Below are positions 33,127 through 43,206 of a stretch of 64,000 nt of DNA, piece after piece (position 1 is the stretch's first letter; each line of letters opens with the position of its first letter). The translations under genes were made by a program, and so were the position numbers. The DNA comes from QPJE01 sp051747745 (GTDB taxonomy: Bacteria; Bacillota; Halanaerobiia; Halanaerobiales; Halanaerobiaceae): NCBI GenBank assembly GCA_051747745.1, contig JBNJGL010000006.1, positions 5,335 through 69,334 on the forward strand, read 5' to 3'. The notes below the pieces were generated by a model that was not told the DNA's origin, did not search any database, and saw only the letters and a list, made by a program, of their open reading frames with translations.

Positions 33127-35042
33127 GGGAAAAGAATATAATTATAGGTACAGCCGGTCATATTGACCATGGGAAAACAACTTTAATTAAGGCGTTAACA
33201 GGTGCAGATACCGACCGCCTGCAGCAGGAAAAAGATAGAGGAATTTCAATAGAGCTCGGATTTACCGGTTTTACTCTGGAAGATGGAAATCAGGTTGGCA
33301 TCATTGATGTTCCCGGGCACGAAAAGTTTGTAAAAAATATGCTGGCAGGAGCATCAGGTATTGACCTTGCTCTACTTGTTGTAGCTGCTGATGAGGGTAT
33401 GATGCCGCAATCTGATGAACATCTGGCAATTTTGGATATTCTGGGAGTTGAACACGGAATAATTGTTCTGACTAAAACAGATAAAGTAGATTCAGACTGG
33501 CTGGAATTAGTAATAGAGGATACTAAAGACAAAGTGAAAGATACTTTTCTTGAGGGGGCTCCTGTGGTGTCAGTTTCTTCCACTGAAGGTGAAGGTATTG
33601 AAAGTTTAAAAACAGAAATCCAAAAAATGGTTAAAAAAATTCCTCCTAAAGATCCTGAAGGGAATGTATATTACCCGATTGATAGAGTATTTACAATGAA
33701 AGGATTTGGAACTATTGTAACCGGGACACTTTTTAGCGGCAGCATAGAGGTAGAAGATGAACTGGAAATTTATCCAGAAAGAAAAAAGGCTCGTGTGAGG
33801 AGCCTTCAGGTACATAATTCCAAAGTCGAGAAGGCTTTCCCCGGTCAGAGAGTTGGTGTTAATTTAGCAGGGATTGATAAAAGCGAGGTTCAGAGAGGTG
33901 ATGTTCTTGCAGAACCCTCTTCTTTAATAAAAACCAAATTTTTTGAAGCACATTTAAAACTTCTTAATGGACTTTCTTTTTTGATAAAACATGGTGACAG
34001 AATTAGATTTCATATCGGGGCACAGGAAGTTCTGGGGAGAATTTTCTTATTTGATAGAGAAGAAATTCTGCCTGGAGAAGATGCCTATGTCCAGTTTAGA
34101 CTTGAAGAAGAACTTGTGGCTCGTTTTGGCGAAAAGTTTGTATTGAGAAGATATTCTCCTATGACAACACTGGGGGGCGGAAAAATAATAGAAATAGATC
34201 CTCCACCGAGAAAAGGGAATTACAGCAAAGTATTAGAGGAATTAAAGATAATGGAAAATGCAGGTCCAGAAAAAAGAGTGGAGATCTTAATAAAAAACAG
34301 GGAAAAAGAAGCTGTAGAAAAAAAATATCTTTTAAAAAGAACAACTTTAGCAGAAAAAAAACTTGAGCACTGCCTGAATGATTTGCTAAAAAAAGGAATA
34401 ATTAAAAAATTATCAAATGCAGAAAACAGCACCTGGATCCATATTGATAATTTATATAGAGTAGAAAATGAACTTCTTTCAATAATTTCTGATTACCACA
34501 GCAGCAATAGTCTTAAAAAAGGAATTCAAAAAGAAGAATTGAGGTCACAGTCTGATTATTATTTTGAAAAAGCAGAATTCAGCATAATTTTAAACTGGAT
34601 GAAAGAAAATGGAAAAATAAAAGAAGAAGAAAATATAATTTCATTAGATGGTTTTAATATCAGTTTTAATGAAGAAGAGAAAAAAATAAAAGAAAATATT
34701 ATTAATAAATTTAAAGATAATTTATTTAATCCACCTGTTCTGGAAGATTTAGTGAAAACTTATAATAATCCAGATAAGGTATCAGATATTTTGCAGTATT
34801 TGCTTGATCAGGGTGAATTGATCCGGCTTACACAGGATATCTATCTTCATTACTCTGCTCTAGATGAGGCTATTAACAAGCTGAAAATGTATTTTAAAAA
34901 CCATGAAAGTATTGAGCTATCAGAGTTCAGAGATCTTATTGGGAGTACTCGAAAATACTCTTTACCATTATTAGAAGAATTTGATAGAAGAAAATTAACT
35001 GAACGACGGGGAGATCAAAGATTTCCTTATAATTTAAGCTGA
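33123..35042 (+). CDS. selB: selenocysteine-specific elongation factor
   Basis: A 639-residue translation GTPase. G1 is GTAGHIDHGKTT, G3 DVPGHEKFV, G4 LTKTDKVD. Domains II-III follow (IDRVFTMKGFGTIVTGTLFSG), then C-terminal winged helices (from about residue 380) that bind the SECIS hairpin; the last ends SLPLLEEFDRRKLTERRGDQR. It brings Sec-tRNA to the ribosome at recoded UGA. Translationally coupled to selA. tRNA-Sec follows 190 bases later from its own promoter. Confidence 0.96.
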   Translation: MREKNIIIGTAGHIDHGKTTLIKALTGADTDRLQQEKDRGISIELGFTGFTLEDGNQVGIIDVPGHEKFVKNMLAGASGIDLALLVVAADEGMMPQSDEHLAILDILGVEHGIIVLTKTDKVDSDWLELVIEDTKDKVKDTFLEGAPVVSVSSTEGEGIESLKTEIQKMVKKIPPKDPEGNVYYPIDRVFTMKGFGTIVTGTLFSGSIEVEDELEIYPERKKARVRSLQVHNSKVEKAFPGQRVGVNLAGIDKSEVQRGDVLAEPSSLIKTKFFEAHLKLLNGLSFLIKHGDRIRFHIGAQEVLGRIFLFDREEILPGEDAYVQFRLEEELVARFGEKFVLRRYSPMTTLGGGKIIEIDPPPRKGNYSKVLEELKIMENAGPEKRVEILIKNREKEAVEKKYLLKRTTLAEKKLEHCLNDLLKKGIIKKLSNAENSTWIHIDNLYRVENELLSIISDYHSSNSLKKGIQKEELRSQSDYYFEKAEFSIILNWMKENGKIKEEENIISLDGFNISFNEEEKKIKENIINKFKDNLFNPPVLEDLVKTYNNPDKVSDILQYLLDQGELIRLTQDIYLHYSALDEAINKLKMYFKNHESIELSEFRDLIGSTRKYSLPLLEEFDRRKLTERRGDQRFPYNLS

Positions 35043-35186
35043 TTTTCAGGTTATATTTTAATAATTGGAAAATTAAATGTTTATTTCTTTGTTAGTTATA
35101 AAGTTGGATCCTATTAATAAAAAATCTACGTGTGCTTTACCTGTGGAGTATACAATTTATATATTAAATTTAAACTAAAAATTTTC

Positions 35187-35215
35187 TTGAAATAATTTGG
35201 TGAAAATGTTAATAT
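35187..35215 (+). promoter_or_regulatory. promoter of tRNA-Sec
   Basis: TTGAAA (35187-35192), 17 bases, TAATAT (35210-35215). It would start transcription near 35222, about 13 bases before the tRNA. In the remaining selB-tRNA gap I see nothing else convincing. Confidence 0.65.
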
Positions 35216-35234
35216 ATATAAGATGCATGTATAC

Positions 35235-35333
35235 GGGAGTGGCTGTGTCCATGGTGGACATCCCGGACTTCAAATCCGGCGGCAGGCAGGCGGACCTGTC
35301 TGTGGTGGGTTCGATTCCCACACATTCCCGCCA
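35235..35333 (+). tRNA. selC: tRNA-Sec (anticodon TCA)
   Basis: A 99-base tRNA including an encoded CCA. It has a long acceptor arm (GGGAGTG pairing with CATTCCC, discriminator G), anticodon arm CCGGACTTCAAATCCGG with TCA at 35270-35272, a long variable arm (GGCAGGCAGGCGGACCTGTC region) and T arm GTGGGTTCGATTCCCAC. The size, long variable arm and UCA anticodon identify tRNA-Sec. It lies just after selB. Confidence 0.96.
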
Positions 35334-35353
35334 AAATAAGTAAATTTTTGAGG

Positions 35354-35387
35354 TGCCATATGATAAAAGATCATATGGTATTTTTAT
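35354..35387 (+). terminator. terminator after tRNA-Sec
   Basis: TGCCATATGAT (35354-35364), loop AAAAG, ATCATATGGTA (35370-35380), then TTTTTATTTTTTT. The rest of the gap to glgC (to 35535) shows no clear element. Confidence 0.9.
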
Positions 35388-35535
35388 TTTTTTCAGAGGA
35401 TTATCCGCAGTATTATAGAATAATATAATCAGGAAAATACATTACAATCTATAATATCTATTTATGTTTTTAAAGGTATGATATCTTTTTGATTTTTACA
35501 GGCTTAACTTTTAAAGTAGAAGGGGGAATAAAAAA

Positions 35536-36846
35536 ATGAAAACACTTGCTTTAATACTGGCAGGAGGAAGAGGGACAAGGCTGGATATTTTATCTGCACA
35601 CAGAGCAAAACCCAGTGTTCCTTTTGCAGGTCAGTTTAGATTGATCGATTTTGCTTTGAGCAATTGTGTTAACTCCGGACTTTACAATATTGGGGTACTA
35701 ACACAGTATCTGCCATTATCACTTAATAACCATATTGGAATAGGAAAACCCTGGGATCTGGATAGAAAAATTGGTGGAGTAACAATACTTCAGCCTTTTA
35801 GAGGTAAACCTGGTAAAACTGACTGGTATGAGGGTACGGCACATGCAATTTATAAAAATATTAGCTTTATAAAAAATAAAGCTCCTAAAGAAGTTGTTAT
35901 TTTATCTGGGGACCATGTTTATGAGATGGATTACAGTAAAATGTTAGATTTTCATCGGGAAAAAGGTGCTGATTTAACTATTGCTGCTCAGCCTGTGGAT
36001 TATGAAGATGCCAGCAGGTTTGGAATTCTGGATTTTAGAGATGATAAAAAGATAGTGGATTTTGTTGAAAAACCTGAAAATCCCCCCAGCAATCTAGCTT
36101 CTATGGGAATCTATATTTTTAATAGTGAGATTTTGGTTGATGTTCTGAAACAATACTGTACAGAAGAAGATTCTGATTTTGGTCATCATATTATTCCACC
36201 TATGATAGAGAACAATGAAGTTTATATTTATGAGTTTGATGACTACTGGAAAGATGTAGGAACACTTGATGCCTACTGGAAGACTAATGTAGAGTTAACA
36301 GAACCTGTGCCAAAATTAAACCTGTATAATAAAGAGTGGCCGCTGTACACAAGAGACAAAGAAAAACCACCTGTTAAATTTGGAGATCAGGGTGGAGCAG
36401 TAAGCAGTCTTATTTCTAATGGTTCTATAATTAATGGAAAAGTCGAAAATTCTGTAATAAGTCCTGGAGTATATATTGAAGAAGGTGCAGTTGTAAAAAA
36501 TTCGATTATATTTAATGATTCTGTAATAAAAAAAGGTACTATTATTGATAAAACAATTATTGATAAAGAGGTTACAGTAGGGGCAAACTGCCGGATAGGG
36601 TTTGGTGATGATTTAACTCCTAATATGGATAAGCCGGATCTTTTAAGTAGTGGTTTAAATGTGATAGCTAAAAGAGCTACAATTCCGGAAGATACTACTA
36701 TTGAAAGAAACTGCCGCATATTTTCTTATGTGAATATAGAGGATTTTCCTGATGAATTTATTAAAAGTGGAAGTACAATAACTTCAGAAGTTGGCGAAAA
36801 GCTTGCTGAAGGAGATGAAGATCAGGTAAGAAATCTAAATGTTTGA
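35536..36846 (+). CDS. glgC: glucose-1-phosphate adenylyltransferase
   Basis: A 436-residue ADP-glucose pyrophosphorylase: nucleotide site LAGGRGTRL, RAKPSVPFAGQFRLIDF, YEGTAHAIY, SGDHVYEMDY, FVEKPENP, then a left-handed beta-helix C-terminal domain (from about 290). It makes ADP-glucose for glycogen. No other glycogen gene is next to it, so it is a single-gene unit here. AGAAGGGGG precedes ATG. A hairpin follows at 36883. Confidence 0.93.
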   Translation: MKTLALILAGGRGTRLDILSAHRAKPSVPFAGQFRLIDFALSNCVNSGLYNIGVLTQYLPLSLNNHIGIGKPWDLDRKIGGVTILQPFRGKPGKTDWYEGTAHAIYKNISFIKNKAPKEVVILSGDHVYEMDYSKMLDFHREKGADLTIAAQPVDYEDASRFGILDFRDDKKIVDFVEKPENPPSNLASMGIYIFNSEILVDVLKQYCTEEDSDFGHHIIPPMIENNEVYIYEFDDYWKDVGTLDAYWKTNVELTEPVPKLNLYNKEWPLYTRDKEKPPVKFGDQGGAVSSLISNGSIINGKVENSVISPGVYIEEGAVVKNSIIFNDSVIKKGTIIDKTIIDKEVTVGANCRIGFGDDLTPNMDKPDLLSSGLNVIAKRATIPEDTTIERNCRIFSYVNIEDFPDEFIKSGSTITSEVGEKLAEGDEDQVRNLNV

Positions 36847-36882
36847 TAACAACTAAAAGTTAATTAAAAAAATAGTTATTTT

Positions 36883-36913
36883 ATAAGGCTGCTTTAAAAG
36901 GCAGCCTTATTTA
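36883..36913 (+). terminator. terminator-like hairpin after glgC
   Basis: ATAAGGCTGC (36883-36892) pairs with GCAGCCTTAT (36901-36910); the T-run after it is short. Confidence 0.6.
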
Positions 36914-36992
36914 AAAATAAAGGTAAATTAAGGAAAATGAAGAATTTATAAAAGAGAAGACAAAATATCTTTATTTAATGGAGGAGAAATAT

Positions 36993-38111
36993 ATGGCTCT
37001 AAGGATTTTACATACAGCCGATATACATATTGGCATGAAATTTTCCAATTATCCAGCCGGCTTAAGAGAAGAATTAGTGGAAGCACGGTTTGAATCTCTG
37101 CAGGATTTAATTTTTGAAGCCAATCAGTCGGAAGCCGATCTTTTTGTAATTACTGGAGATTTATTTGAAAGAATAAATATATCTGAAAAAGATATTCTCC
37201 ACACCATAAAAATATTGGAGAATTTTGGGGGAGAATTTGTATTAATAATTCCTGGAAATCATGATTATGATAATGGCATGGTAGATTTGTGGAGTTATTT
37301 CAAAAAAAATATTTCGAATAAAATAAAAGTTTTAAATGAATACAGGACATTTGCAATAAATATTTTAAATCAAAATATAATACTGTATCCTGCCTTCTGT
37401 GACAGCAAACATTCTGCAGATAACCGTATTGACTGGTTTAAGAATACCACAGGACCAGAAGATAGCTTAAAAATAGGACTTGTACATGGGGCCCTTATCG
37501 ATATATCTCCAGATATGAATAATAGATATTTCAGCATAAGTGCTGAAGAATTAAGAAATTTTGATATAGATTTATGGCTTCTTGGACATACTCATATTCC
37601 ATATCCGGATAAAAAGAAAGTAAACGATAGTAAAATTTTTAATTCGGGTACTCCTGAAGCAGATGGATTTGATTTTTCTGCTGAAAGTTCTGCCTGGATG
37701 ATAGAAATAGACCAGAGTAAAAATATAAATGCTGAAAAAATAAACTGTGGTAGGTTTGTGTTTCTTGATATTAAAGAAAACATTAACAGTATAGAGGATT
37801 TGAAATTTTTAATCAATAAAATTTTGGATAAAAATACAGAAAACAAAATTGTTCGCCTGACTCTATCAGGATATATCAATGAAGAAAGTTATCTGCAGAA
37901 AGAAGAATATTATAAAAAAATGAGAGAAGAATTTAAATATTTTTTAATTGATGATAGTGATCTAAAAATTAAAATATCGAAGGAAATGATCAAAAGAGAA
38001 TTCAGTATAAATTCATTTCCATATCAGCTTCTAACTGAATTAGCAGATAGATTTGATGATGATCAGCCACTCCAGATTGCATATGAATTAATAAGAGAGG
38101 TGCAGCAATGA
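36993..38111 (+). CDS. SbcD/YhaO-like DNA repair metallophosphoesterase
   Basis: A 372-residue calcineurin-like nuclease: HTADIHIG, TGDLFE, PGNHDYD, VHGA and LLGHTHIPYP are the metal-binding motifs in the Mre11/SbcD order. The ATG at 36993, 8 bases after GGAGGA, is preferred over ATG 36978 which contains that site. Four-base overlap with the next gene, an SMC-type ATPase, marks a nuclease-ATPase pair for DNA end processing. Confidence 0.88.
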   Translation: MALRILHTADIHIGMKFSNYPAGLREELVEARFESLQDLIFEANQSEADLFVITGDLFERINISEKDILHTIKILENFGGEFVLIIPGNHDYDNGMVDLWSYFKKNISNKIKVLNEYRTFAINILNQNIILYPAFCDSKHSADNRIDWFKNTTGPEDSLKIGLVHGALIDISPDMNNRYFSISAEELRNFDIDLWLLGHTHIPYPDKKKVNDSKIFNSGTPEADGFDFSAESSAWMIEIDQSKNINAEKINCGRFVFLDIKENINSIEDLKFLINKILDKNTENKIVRLTLSGYINEESYLQKEEYYKKMREEFKYFLIDDSDLKIKISKEMIKREFSINSFPYQLLTELADRFDDDQPLQIAYELIREVQQ

Positions 38112-40528
38112 GGCTTACAGAATTTGAAACAGATTATTTTGCCGGGCTTAGAGATTTAAAAATTAAATTTCATCCAGGACTGAATATCCTTTTGGGAGCA
38201 AATGAAGCAGGGAAAAGCACAGTGGTTGATGCTGTTTATGCTGTGCTGTTTAAAAGTTCAAAGCTGCGGATGAATCTCAAAGAAGACAGAGAATTCAAAG
38301 AAAAATATATGCCTTTAAATAAAAGCAACTATATTAACTCCATTATTAGTTTTAATTATTATGACAGGAACTTCACTCTTCAGAAAGAATGGGGAGATAA
38401 AAGTGAGGCCCAGCTTTTAGAGGTGGATGGAGAAAAAATAGTTGATGAAGCATCTATACAGGATAAAATTTTTGATATTTTTTCTTTTGGTAGAAAAACA
38501 GCTAAAAATATAATTTTTACCGGTCAGGAAAATATGAAAAATATGATTGAAGAGATAAAAGAAAATCCTCAAGTGAATAGTACACTTAATGGTTTTCTCC
38601 GCAGAGCAGTTATGGAGCTTGATGGTATTTCTGTGGAAAAATTTAAATCAAAAGTTGAGGAGAATCTGGATGATTTTATAAAAAGATGGAATTTATCTGA
38701 AAAGAGACCGGAAAATCCCAACCGGGGTGTAGATAATCCGTATCTTATTGGATGTGGAAGAATTTATGATAAATTTATCGAAAAAGGGTTAAAAAAACAG
38801 GAAATGGAACAGGCTCTAGAACTTGAAAATAAATATTTTCAGCTGGCTGAAGAATTAAAAAATATCAAAAAAAATGGAAAAGAACTTAAAGAAAAGATAA
38901 AATTTCTATCTCAAAAAGAAGATGATATATATAGAAGAAGTGTAATTGAAACTAAATTGGAAGCAAAAAATGAAAAAATAGATGAACTAAAGAAAGTTAA
39001 CAAAAACTGGCCAGCAGTTTTAATTAATTTAAAAAATGCTGAAAAAGATCTGTCTGCTGCTGAAAATCAGATAGAGCAATTGAAAGAGGAAAAAGAAAAA
39101 GCAAGAAAGAAAAAGAGTATTGCGGAACAGAGAAAAATAAAAGATAAAATTGATAAAATAGAAAAAAATATTTCTAAATTGGAGAAAAAAATTAAGGATC
39201 TGCCTCAAATAAAAGAAGATGATATAGAAAGACTTAAATTTTTAAATGATAAATTAATTGAAGATAAAGCGTTACTTAAAGCATCTACCTGGAGAGCAGA
39301 AATAATAGAAGCTCCAAATGATATTCAGATTATAAGTGGTTTAAATGATAAAAAGAGTTTTGAAAAAGGTGATATATTTGATGTAGAAGCATATTTGAAA
39401 ATAGAACTAGATGATTTATTTGTTTTAGAAGTTCAATCTAAAGATCTGGATTTTTCTCTCCTCAAAGAGAGATACAGCAAAAATAATCAGGAAAAAAATA
39501 AAATTTTAAAAAAATATGAGGTTGAAAATCTGTCAGAACTTCAAAATATCAGGAAAAATATAAATAATTTAAATTCAGAAATAAAGTTACAAAAGAGAAA
39601 TAAAGAAAATATTTTAGATGATAAAAAAATTGAAGAAATTGAAGATAGTCAGGAAGAACTTGAAAAATTAAAAAATGTAAGAGAACTTTCTGAAGTTGAA
39701 AATGAATTGGATAATATACTTTTAGAAAAAAGTGATTTAGCAAGCAGTGTCAGCAGTTTAAGTGATAAAATAAATGTGTGGAAAGAAAAATATATCAGTC
39801 ATGATCATATATTTGATGAAATAATAGAACTAAAAAGTGAAATAAAAAAATTAGAAGAAGAAAAAGAAAAATTAGAAAAACTGCCTGAAAAATATAATTC
39901 CATTTCTCAATTTAAAACAGAGCTTGATAATTTAAGAAATAAAAAAGAAGAAAATGAAAACCTGTATCAGAAAAAACAGGTAGACTATATTAATATCAAA
40001 AACCAGCTGGCAGATAAATCCTATGAAGAACTAAACAAAGAATATGTCCAGCTTGAAGCAGAATTTAAGAAAAACGTAAAAAAAGCAAAAAATTTAAAAA
40101 AAGTTAAAGATATAATGGAGGAAAAGTTAAAAGAGTTTGATCAAAAAAGCTTTCGTCCACTCATAGAGTCATTTTCTTATTATATAAAAGAAATAACAGG
40201 TGATAAATATACTGTTCAAAATTTTGATGAAAAATACAGGATTAAACTGAAATCATCTGAGAAAGAGCTCCCTGTTGAAAAAAATTATTTATCTTTTGGA
40301 ACCTATGACAGTACAGCACTTGCTTTAAAATTTGCGCTTGTTGAACAGATATACAGTGATAAGAGAGGTTTTTTTGTCCTTGATGATCCCTTAGTAAATC
40401 TGGATCCAGATAGGCAGAAAAATGCCTTTAAATTAATTAAGTCTCTGTCAAAAAAATATCAGATTATTTTTACAACCTGCAGTCCCAGTACAGCAGAAAA
40501 ACTGGGTGGAAATATAATTGAGATCTAA
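38108..40528 (+). CDS. SbcC/YhaN-like coiled-coil ATPase
   Basis: An 806-residue SMC-type protein. Walker A is GANEAGKST at residues about 34-42, long charged coiled coils occupy about 210-720, and Walker B FFVLDDPLVNLD lies near the end. No CxxC zinc hook is present in the coil, unlike true SbcC/Rad50, so it is closer to YhaN. A small beta-rich segment interrupts the coil near 395-450. Works with the nuclease encoded just before it. Confidence 0.85.
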   Translation: MRLTEFETDYFAGLRDLKIKFHPGLNILLGANEAGKSTVVDAVYAVLFKSSKLRMNLKEDREFKEKYMPLNKSNYINSIISFNYYDRNFTLQKEWGDKSEAQLLEVDGEKIVDEASIQDKIFDIFSFGRKTAKNIIFTGQENMKNMIEEIKENPQVNSTLNGFLRRAVMELDGISVEKFKSKVEENLDDFIKRWNLSEKRPENPNRGVDNPYLIGCGRIYDKFIEKGLKKQEMEQALELENKYFQLAEELKNIKKNGKELKEKIKFLSQKEDDIYRRSVIETKLEAKNEKIDELKKVNKNWPAVLINLKNAEKDLSAAENQIEQLKEEKEKARKKKSIAEQRKIKDKIDKIEKNISKLEKKIKDLPQIKEDDIERLKFLNDKLIEDKALLKASTWRAEIIEAPNDIQIISGLNDKKSFEKGDIFDVEAYLKIELDDLFVLEVQSKDLDFSLLKERYSKNNQEKNKILKKYEVENLSELQNIRKNINNLNSEIKLQKRNKENILDDKKIEEIEDSQEELEKLKNVRELSEVENELDNILLEKSDLASSVSSLSDKINVWKEKYISHDHIFDEIIELKSEIKKLEEEKEKLEKLPEKYNSISQFKTELDNLRNKKEENENLYQKKQVDYINIKNQLADKSYEELNKEYVQLEAEFKKNVKKAKNLKKVKDIMEEKLKEFDQKSFRPLIESFSYYIKEITGDKYTVQNFDEKYRIKLKSSEKELPVEKNYLSFGTYDSTALALKFALVEQIYSDKRGFFVLDDPLVNLDPDRQKNAFKLIKSLSKKYQIIFTTCSPSTAEKLGGNIIEI

Positions 40529-40540
40529 TTTCACTTACAA

Positions 40541-41761
40541 TTAAGCCAGGGAAATTAATTTTTCGAATACAGACTGCCAGGATTTTTGAGAAATTTTTCT
40601 CTGAATTTCTGAGTGATTTAAAATCCTATTTTCTCTAACAGATATTATCTGCTTTTCTAATTTGTTTTCCAGTCTTTTTATAAAACTCGGTATTTCACTG
40701 GGAAATGGCAGACAATCTTCTCCACATAAAGGTGGATTAACAAATTCTATGACATTATTTTTAGCTAGTTTTGAGCCAAGCCACTCTTTTATTCCAGGAA
40801 GATCGGTGGTGACAACTCTTAAACCTGAGGCAAGTGCCTCAATAATTACAAGAGGTAAGCCTTCATAATAAGACGGAAGTATAAATATGTCACTCTGGCG
40901 CATTTTATCTGCCAGTTCCTGCTGTGGAATCATTCCAGAGAAAATAATATTATTTCCAATTTCAGCTGCAGCAGATCGAATTTCTTCAGTTTCTTTTCCA
41001 CCTCCACCTCCACAGAGAGTCAGAGTAAGTTTATATTTTTTATTAAGATGAGAAAAAGCTTCTAAAAGTGCCATTAATCCTTTTGCTCTGGATATTTTCC
41101 CTGCATACAGCAATTCTACTTTCTCTTTTTTTAGTTTTTTGCTATCTGCAGGATAAAATATTTCTGGATTAAATCCATTACCTATGACTGTAATTTTATT
41201 ATTATCAACTTTCATCAGTCGGTTTATTTCTTCTTTCTGCTGAAAATTCAATGCTATTATTTTATCAATTTTGTTTAAAGCTTTTTTAACTGTTTCCTGG
41301 TGTTCCGGCAGCTGTTTAAATTTTCTTAGTCCTGTACCATGACAGACAGCAAAATGTCTAATTTGCCCGGTATATTTAGTACTTAAGGCTGTCAGCAGCC
41401 ACAGATGATGAGAAATAATTAAATCAGGTTCAAAATTGTTAAGAGCTTTTTCAATTGCTTTTGAAAATGCTTTTTTCCACTTTTGGAGTTTGTCTTCTTT
41501 AAGCTCACTGTACAGTGTGCTTTTGTAGGGCATCTGATCACTCATACCTGCAACTGGGAAAGGAAGCTGTTTGGACAAAAAATAGACAGGAAAAAAAGTT
41601 TTACAGCCGTTAAGCTGATATTTATCCAGACTATTTTTATTTATTCCTGCTACAATAGATTGTTCAATAGATTTCTTTGCACCTTCACTAAGTATATTTT
41701 TTAGATAATAACCACTTCCAGTAAAACCTGGTTTTTGTGCATATATATGTAATATTTTCAT
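40541..41761 (-). CDS. GT4-family glycosyltransferase
   Basis: A 406-residue GT-B fold transferase: N-terminal ILHIYAQKPGFTGSGYYLKNIL, then in the second half LLYAGKISRAKGLMALLEAF, IFSGMIPQQELADKM and the sugar-nucleotide motif YYEGLPLVIIEALASGLRVVTT. The donor and acceptor sugars cannot be told. It is the only gene on this strand here, convergent with the SbcC-like gene (12 bases between stops) and with no transport or capsule genes around. GTAGGTG precedes ATG. Confidence 0.88.
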   Translation of the reverse strand: MKILHIYAQKPGFTGSGYYLKNILSEGAKKSIEQSIVAGINKNSLDKYQLNGCKTFFPVYFLSKQLPFPVAGMSDQMPYKSTLYSELKEDKLQKWKKAFSKAIEKALNNFEPDLIISHHLWLLTALSTKYTGQIRHFAVCHGTGLRKFKQLPEHQETVKKALNKIDKIIALNFQQKEEINRLMKVDNNKITVIGNGFNPEIFYPADSKKLKKEKVELLYAGKISRAKGLMALLEAFSHLNKKYKLTLTLCGGGGGKETEEIRSAAAEIGNNIIFSGMIPQQELADKMRQSDIFILPSYYEGLPLVIIEALASGLRVVTTDLPGIKEWLGSKLAKNNVIEFVNPPLCGEDCLPFPSEIPSFIKRLENKLEKQIISVRENRILNHSEIQRKISQKSWQSVFEKLISLA

Positions 41762-41991
41762 TAATTAACACCTACCCTGTTTAGAAGATTATAACAAATT
41801 TATAATTATGCTTCAAATTATAATTTTATCAGGAATGCTACAATTTTATTGATTAAAATAAGTTAGAGATGCAAATAACCTTTTTGTAGGGGAAACATAT
41901 AATAATTTTTGTAATTTTAAAACATTGATGACTGTAAATGGTTATTTTACTGTGTTATAATAAATAAAGAATAATTCTGGGAGGAATAAAA

Positions 41992-43203
41992 ATGTATGGA
42001 CTGGTATTAGAAGGTGGAGGAGCAAAAGGAGCTTATCATGCTGGCGCTTTAAGGGCGATAAAAGAACTGGAGCTTGATATATCTGCTGTAGCAGGCACTT
42101 CAATTGGAGCATTAAATGGAGCTATGTTTGTTCAGGATAAGGTTGAAGAAGTCTATCAGTACTGGTATAATATTTCTCCTGCACAGGTTTTTGATGTTGA
42201 AGAAAAATATGTGGCAGAATTAATGAATTTTTCTTTAAATCAGAAAAATCTTCTTTATTTAGTAAACAAGGCAAAAGAAGTTTTTCAAAATCGGGGTCTG
42301 GATACTTCTATAATGAAAAAAACATTATCGGATAATATAGATGAGGAGTTAATACGAAATTCAGATATAGAATTTGCAATAATTACTGTTTCTTTGAGTG
42401 ATTTTAAACCTCTGGAGCTTTTTGTAGAAGATATTCCACATGGGAAAATTGGAGATTATATTCTGGCCAGTTCTTATCTGCCTGCATTCAAAATGCAGCG
42501 AATTGACGGTAAAATTTTAATTGACGGAGGTTTTTACGACAATCTTCCTATCAATACACTTGTAAAAAAGGGATACAAAAAAATAATTGCTATCAGAACA
42601 TATGGTATGGGAGATAATAATTATGAAGATAATAATTCGGATATTATTTATATCAATCCTTCTGAAAATTTAGGTAGAATGCTTAATTTTGACCAAAAAA
42701 ATGCAAGAAAAAACATTAAAATGGGATATTATGATACAATGAAATATTTTAAGAATTTAAAAGGCAATAAGTTCTATATTTATCCACATGAAGATACTAA
42801 AGATTTTATTGATTTTATTTTAAATTTATCTGAAGATACTATTGAATTTATATCAGAGCAGTTTAAAGTTGTAGAGCAGCCAAAAGAAAGAATGTTATTT
42901 GAATCACTGATTCCCAGAATAATTAACTTTTTAGATTTAGATTATCAGGCTGATTATGGAGATATGCTGATAAATCTCCTGGAAAACCTTGCTGTTAAAG
43001 CCGGGATTGATCGCTTTGAATTTTATAGTTTTAAAGATCTGCTAAAACTTGTTAGAGAAAAATACAATAGAAGTGAAAAACCAATTAGTGCGCGACTTCC
43101 ACAATTTATAAAATCCAGCAATTTACTGCCTCAAAAAGTAAAAGAAGAAGTAATTACCGGTATTGCCGAAAAAATCTTTTTGAATGAAAGGAAGGTAAAG
43201 TAA
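41992..43203 (+). CDS. patatin-like phospholipase family protein
   Basis: A 403-residue protein. N-terminal patatin domain: oxyanion motif LEGGGAKGAYHAG, nucleophile serine in AGTSIGALNGA and the catalytic Asp in IDGGFYDNLPI. The last about 130 residues form an extra helical region. No signal peptide, so it acts inside the cell on phospholipid or acyl substrates. GGGAGGA precedes ATG. The next small gene starts 3 bases after its stop. Confidence 0.88.
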   Translation: MYGLVLEGGGAKGAYHAGALRAIKELELDISAVAGTSIGALNGAMFVQDKVEEVYQYWYNISPAQVFDVEEKYVAELMNFSLNQKNLLYLVNKAKEVFQNRGLDTSIMKKTLSDNIDEELIRNSDIEFAIITVSLSDFKPLELFVEDIPHGKIGDYILASSYLPAFKMQRIDGKILIDGGFYDNLPINTLVKKGYKKIIAIRTYGMGDNNYEDNNSDIIYINPSENLGRMLNFDQKNARKNIKMGYYDTMKYFKNLKGNKFYIYPHEDTKDFIDFILNLSEDTIEFISEQFKVVEQPKERMLFESLIPRIINFLDLDYQADYGDMLINLLENLAVKAGIDRFEFYSFKDLLKLVREKYNRSEKPISARLPQFIKSSNLLPQKVKEEVITGIAEKIFLNERKVK

Positions 43204-43206
43204 ATT

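Noticed and set aside
41884..41910. A third copy of the TGTAGGGG repeat seen before trxB
   Set aside because: Only eight bases agree; the rest differs, so chance is likely.
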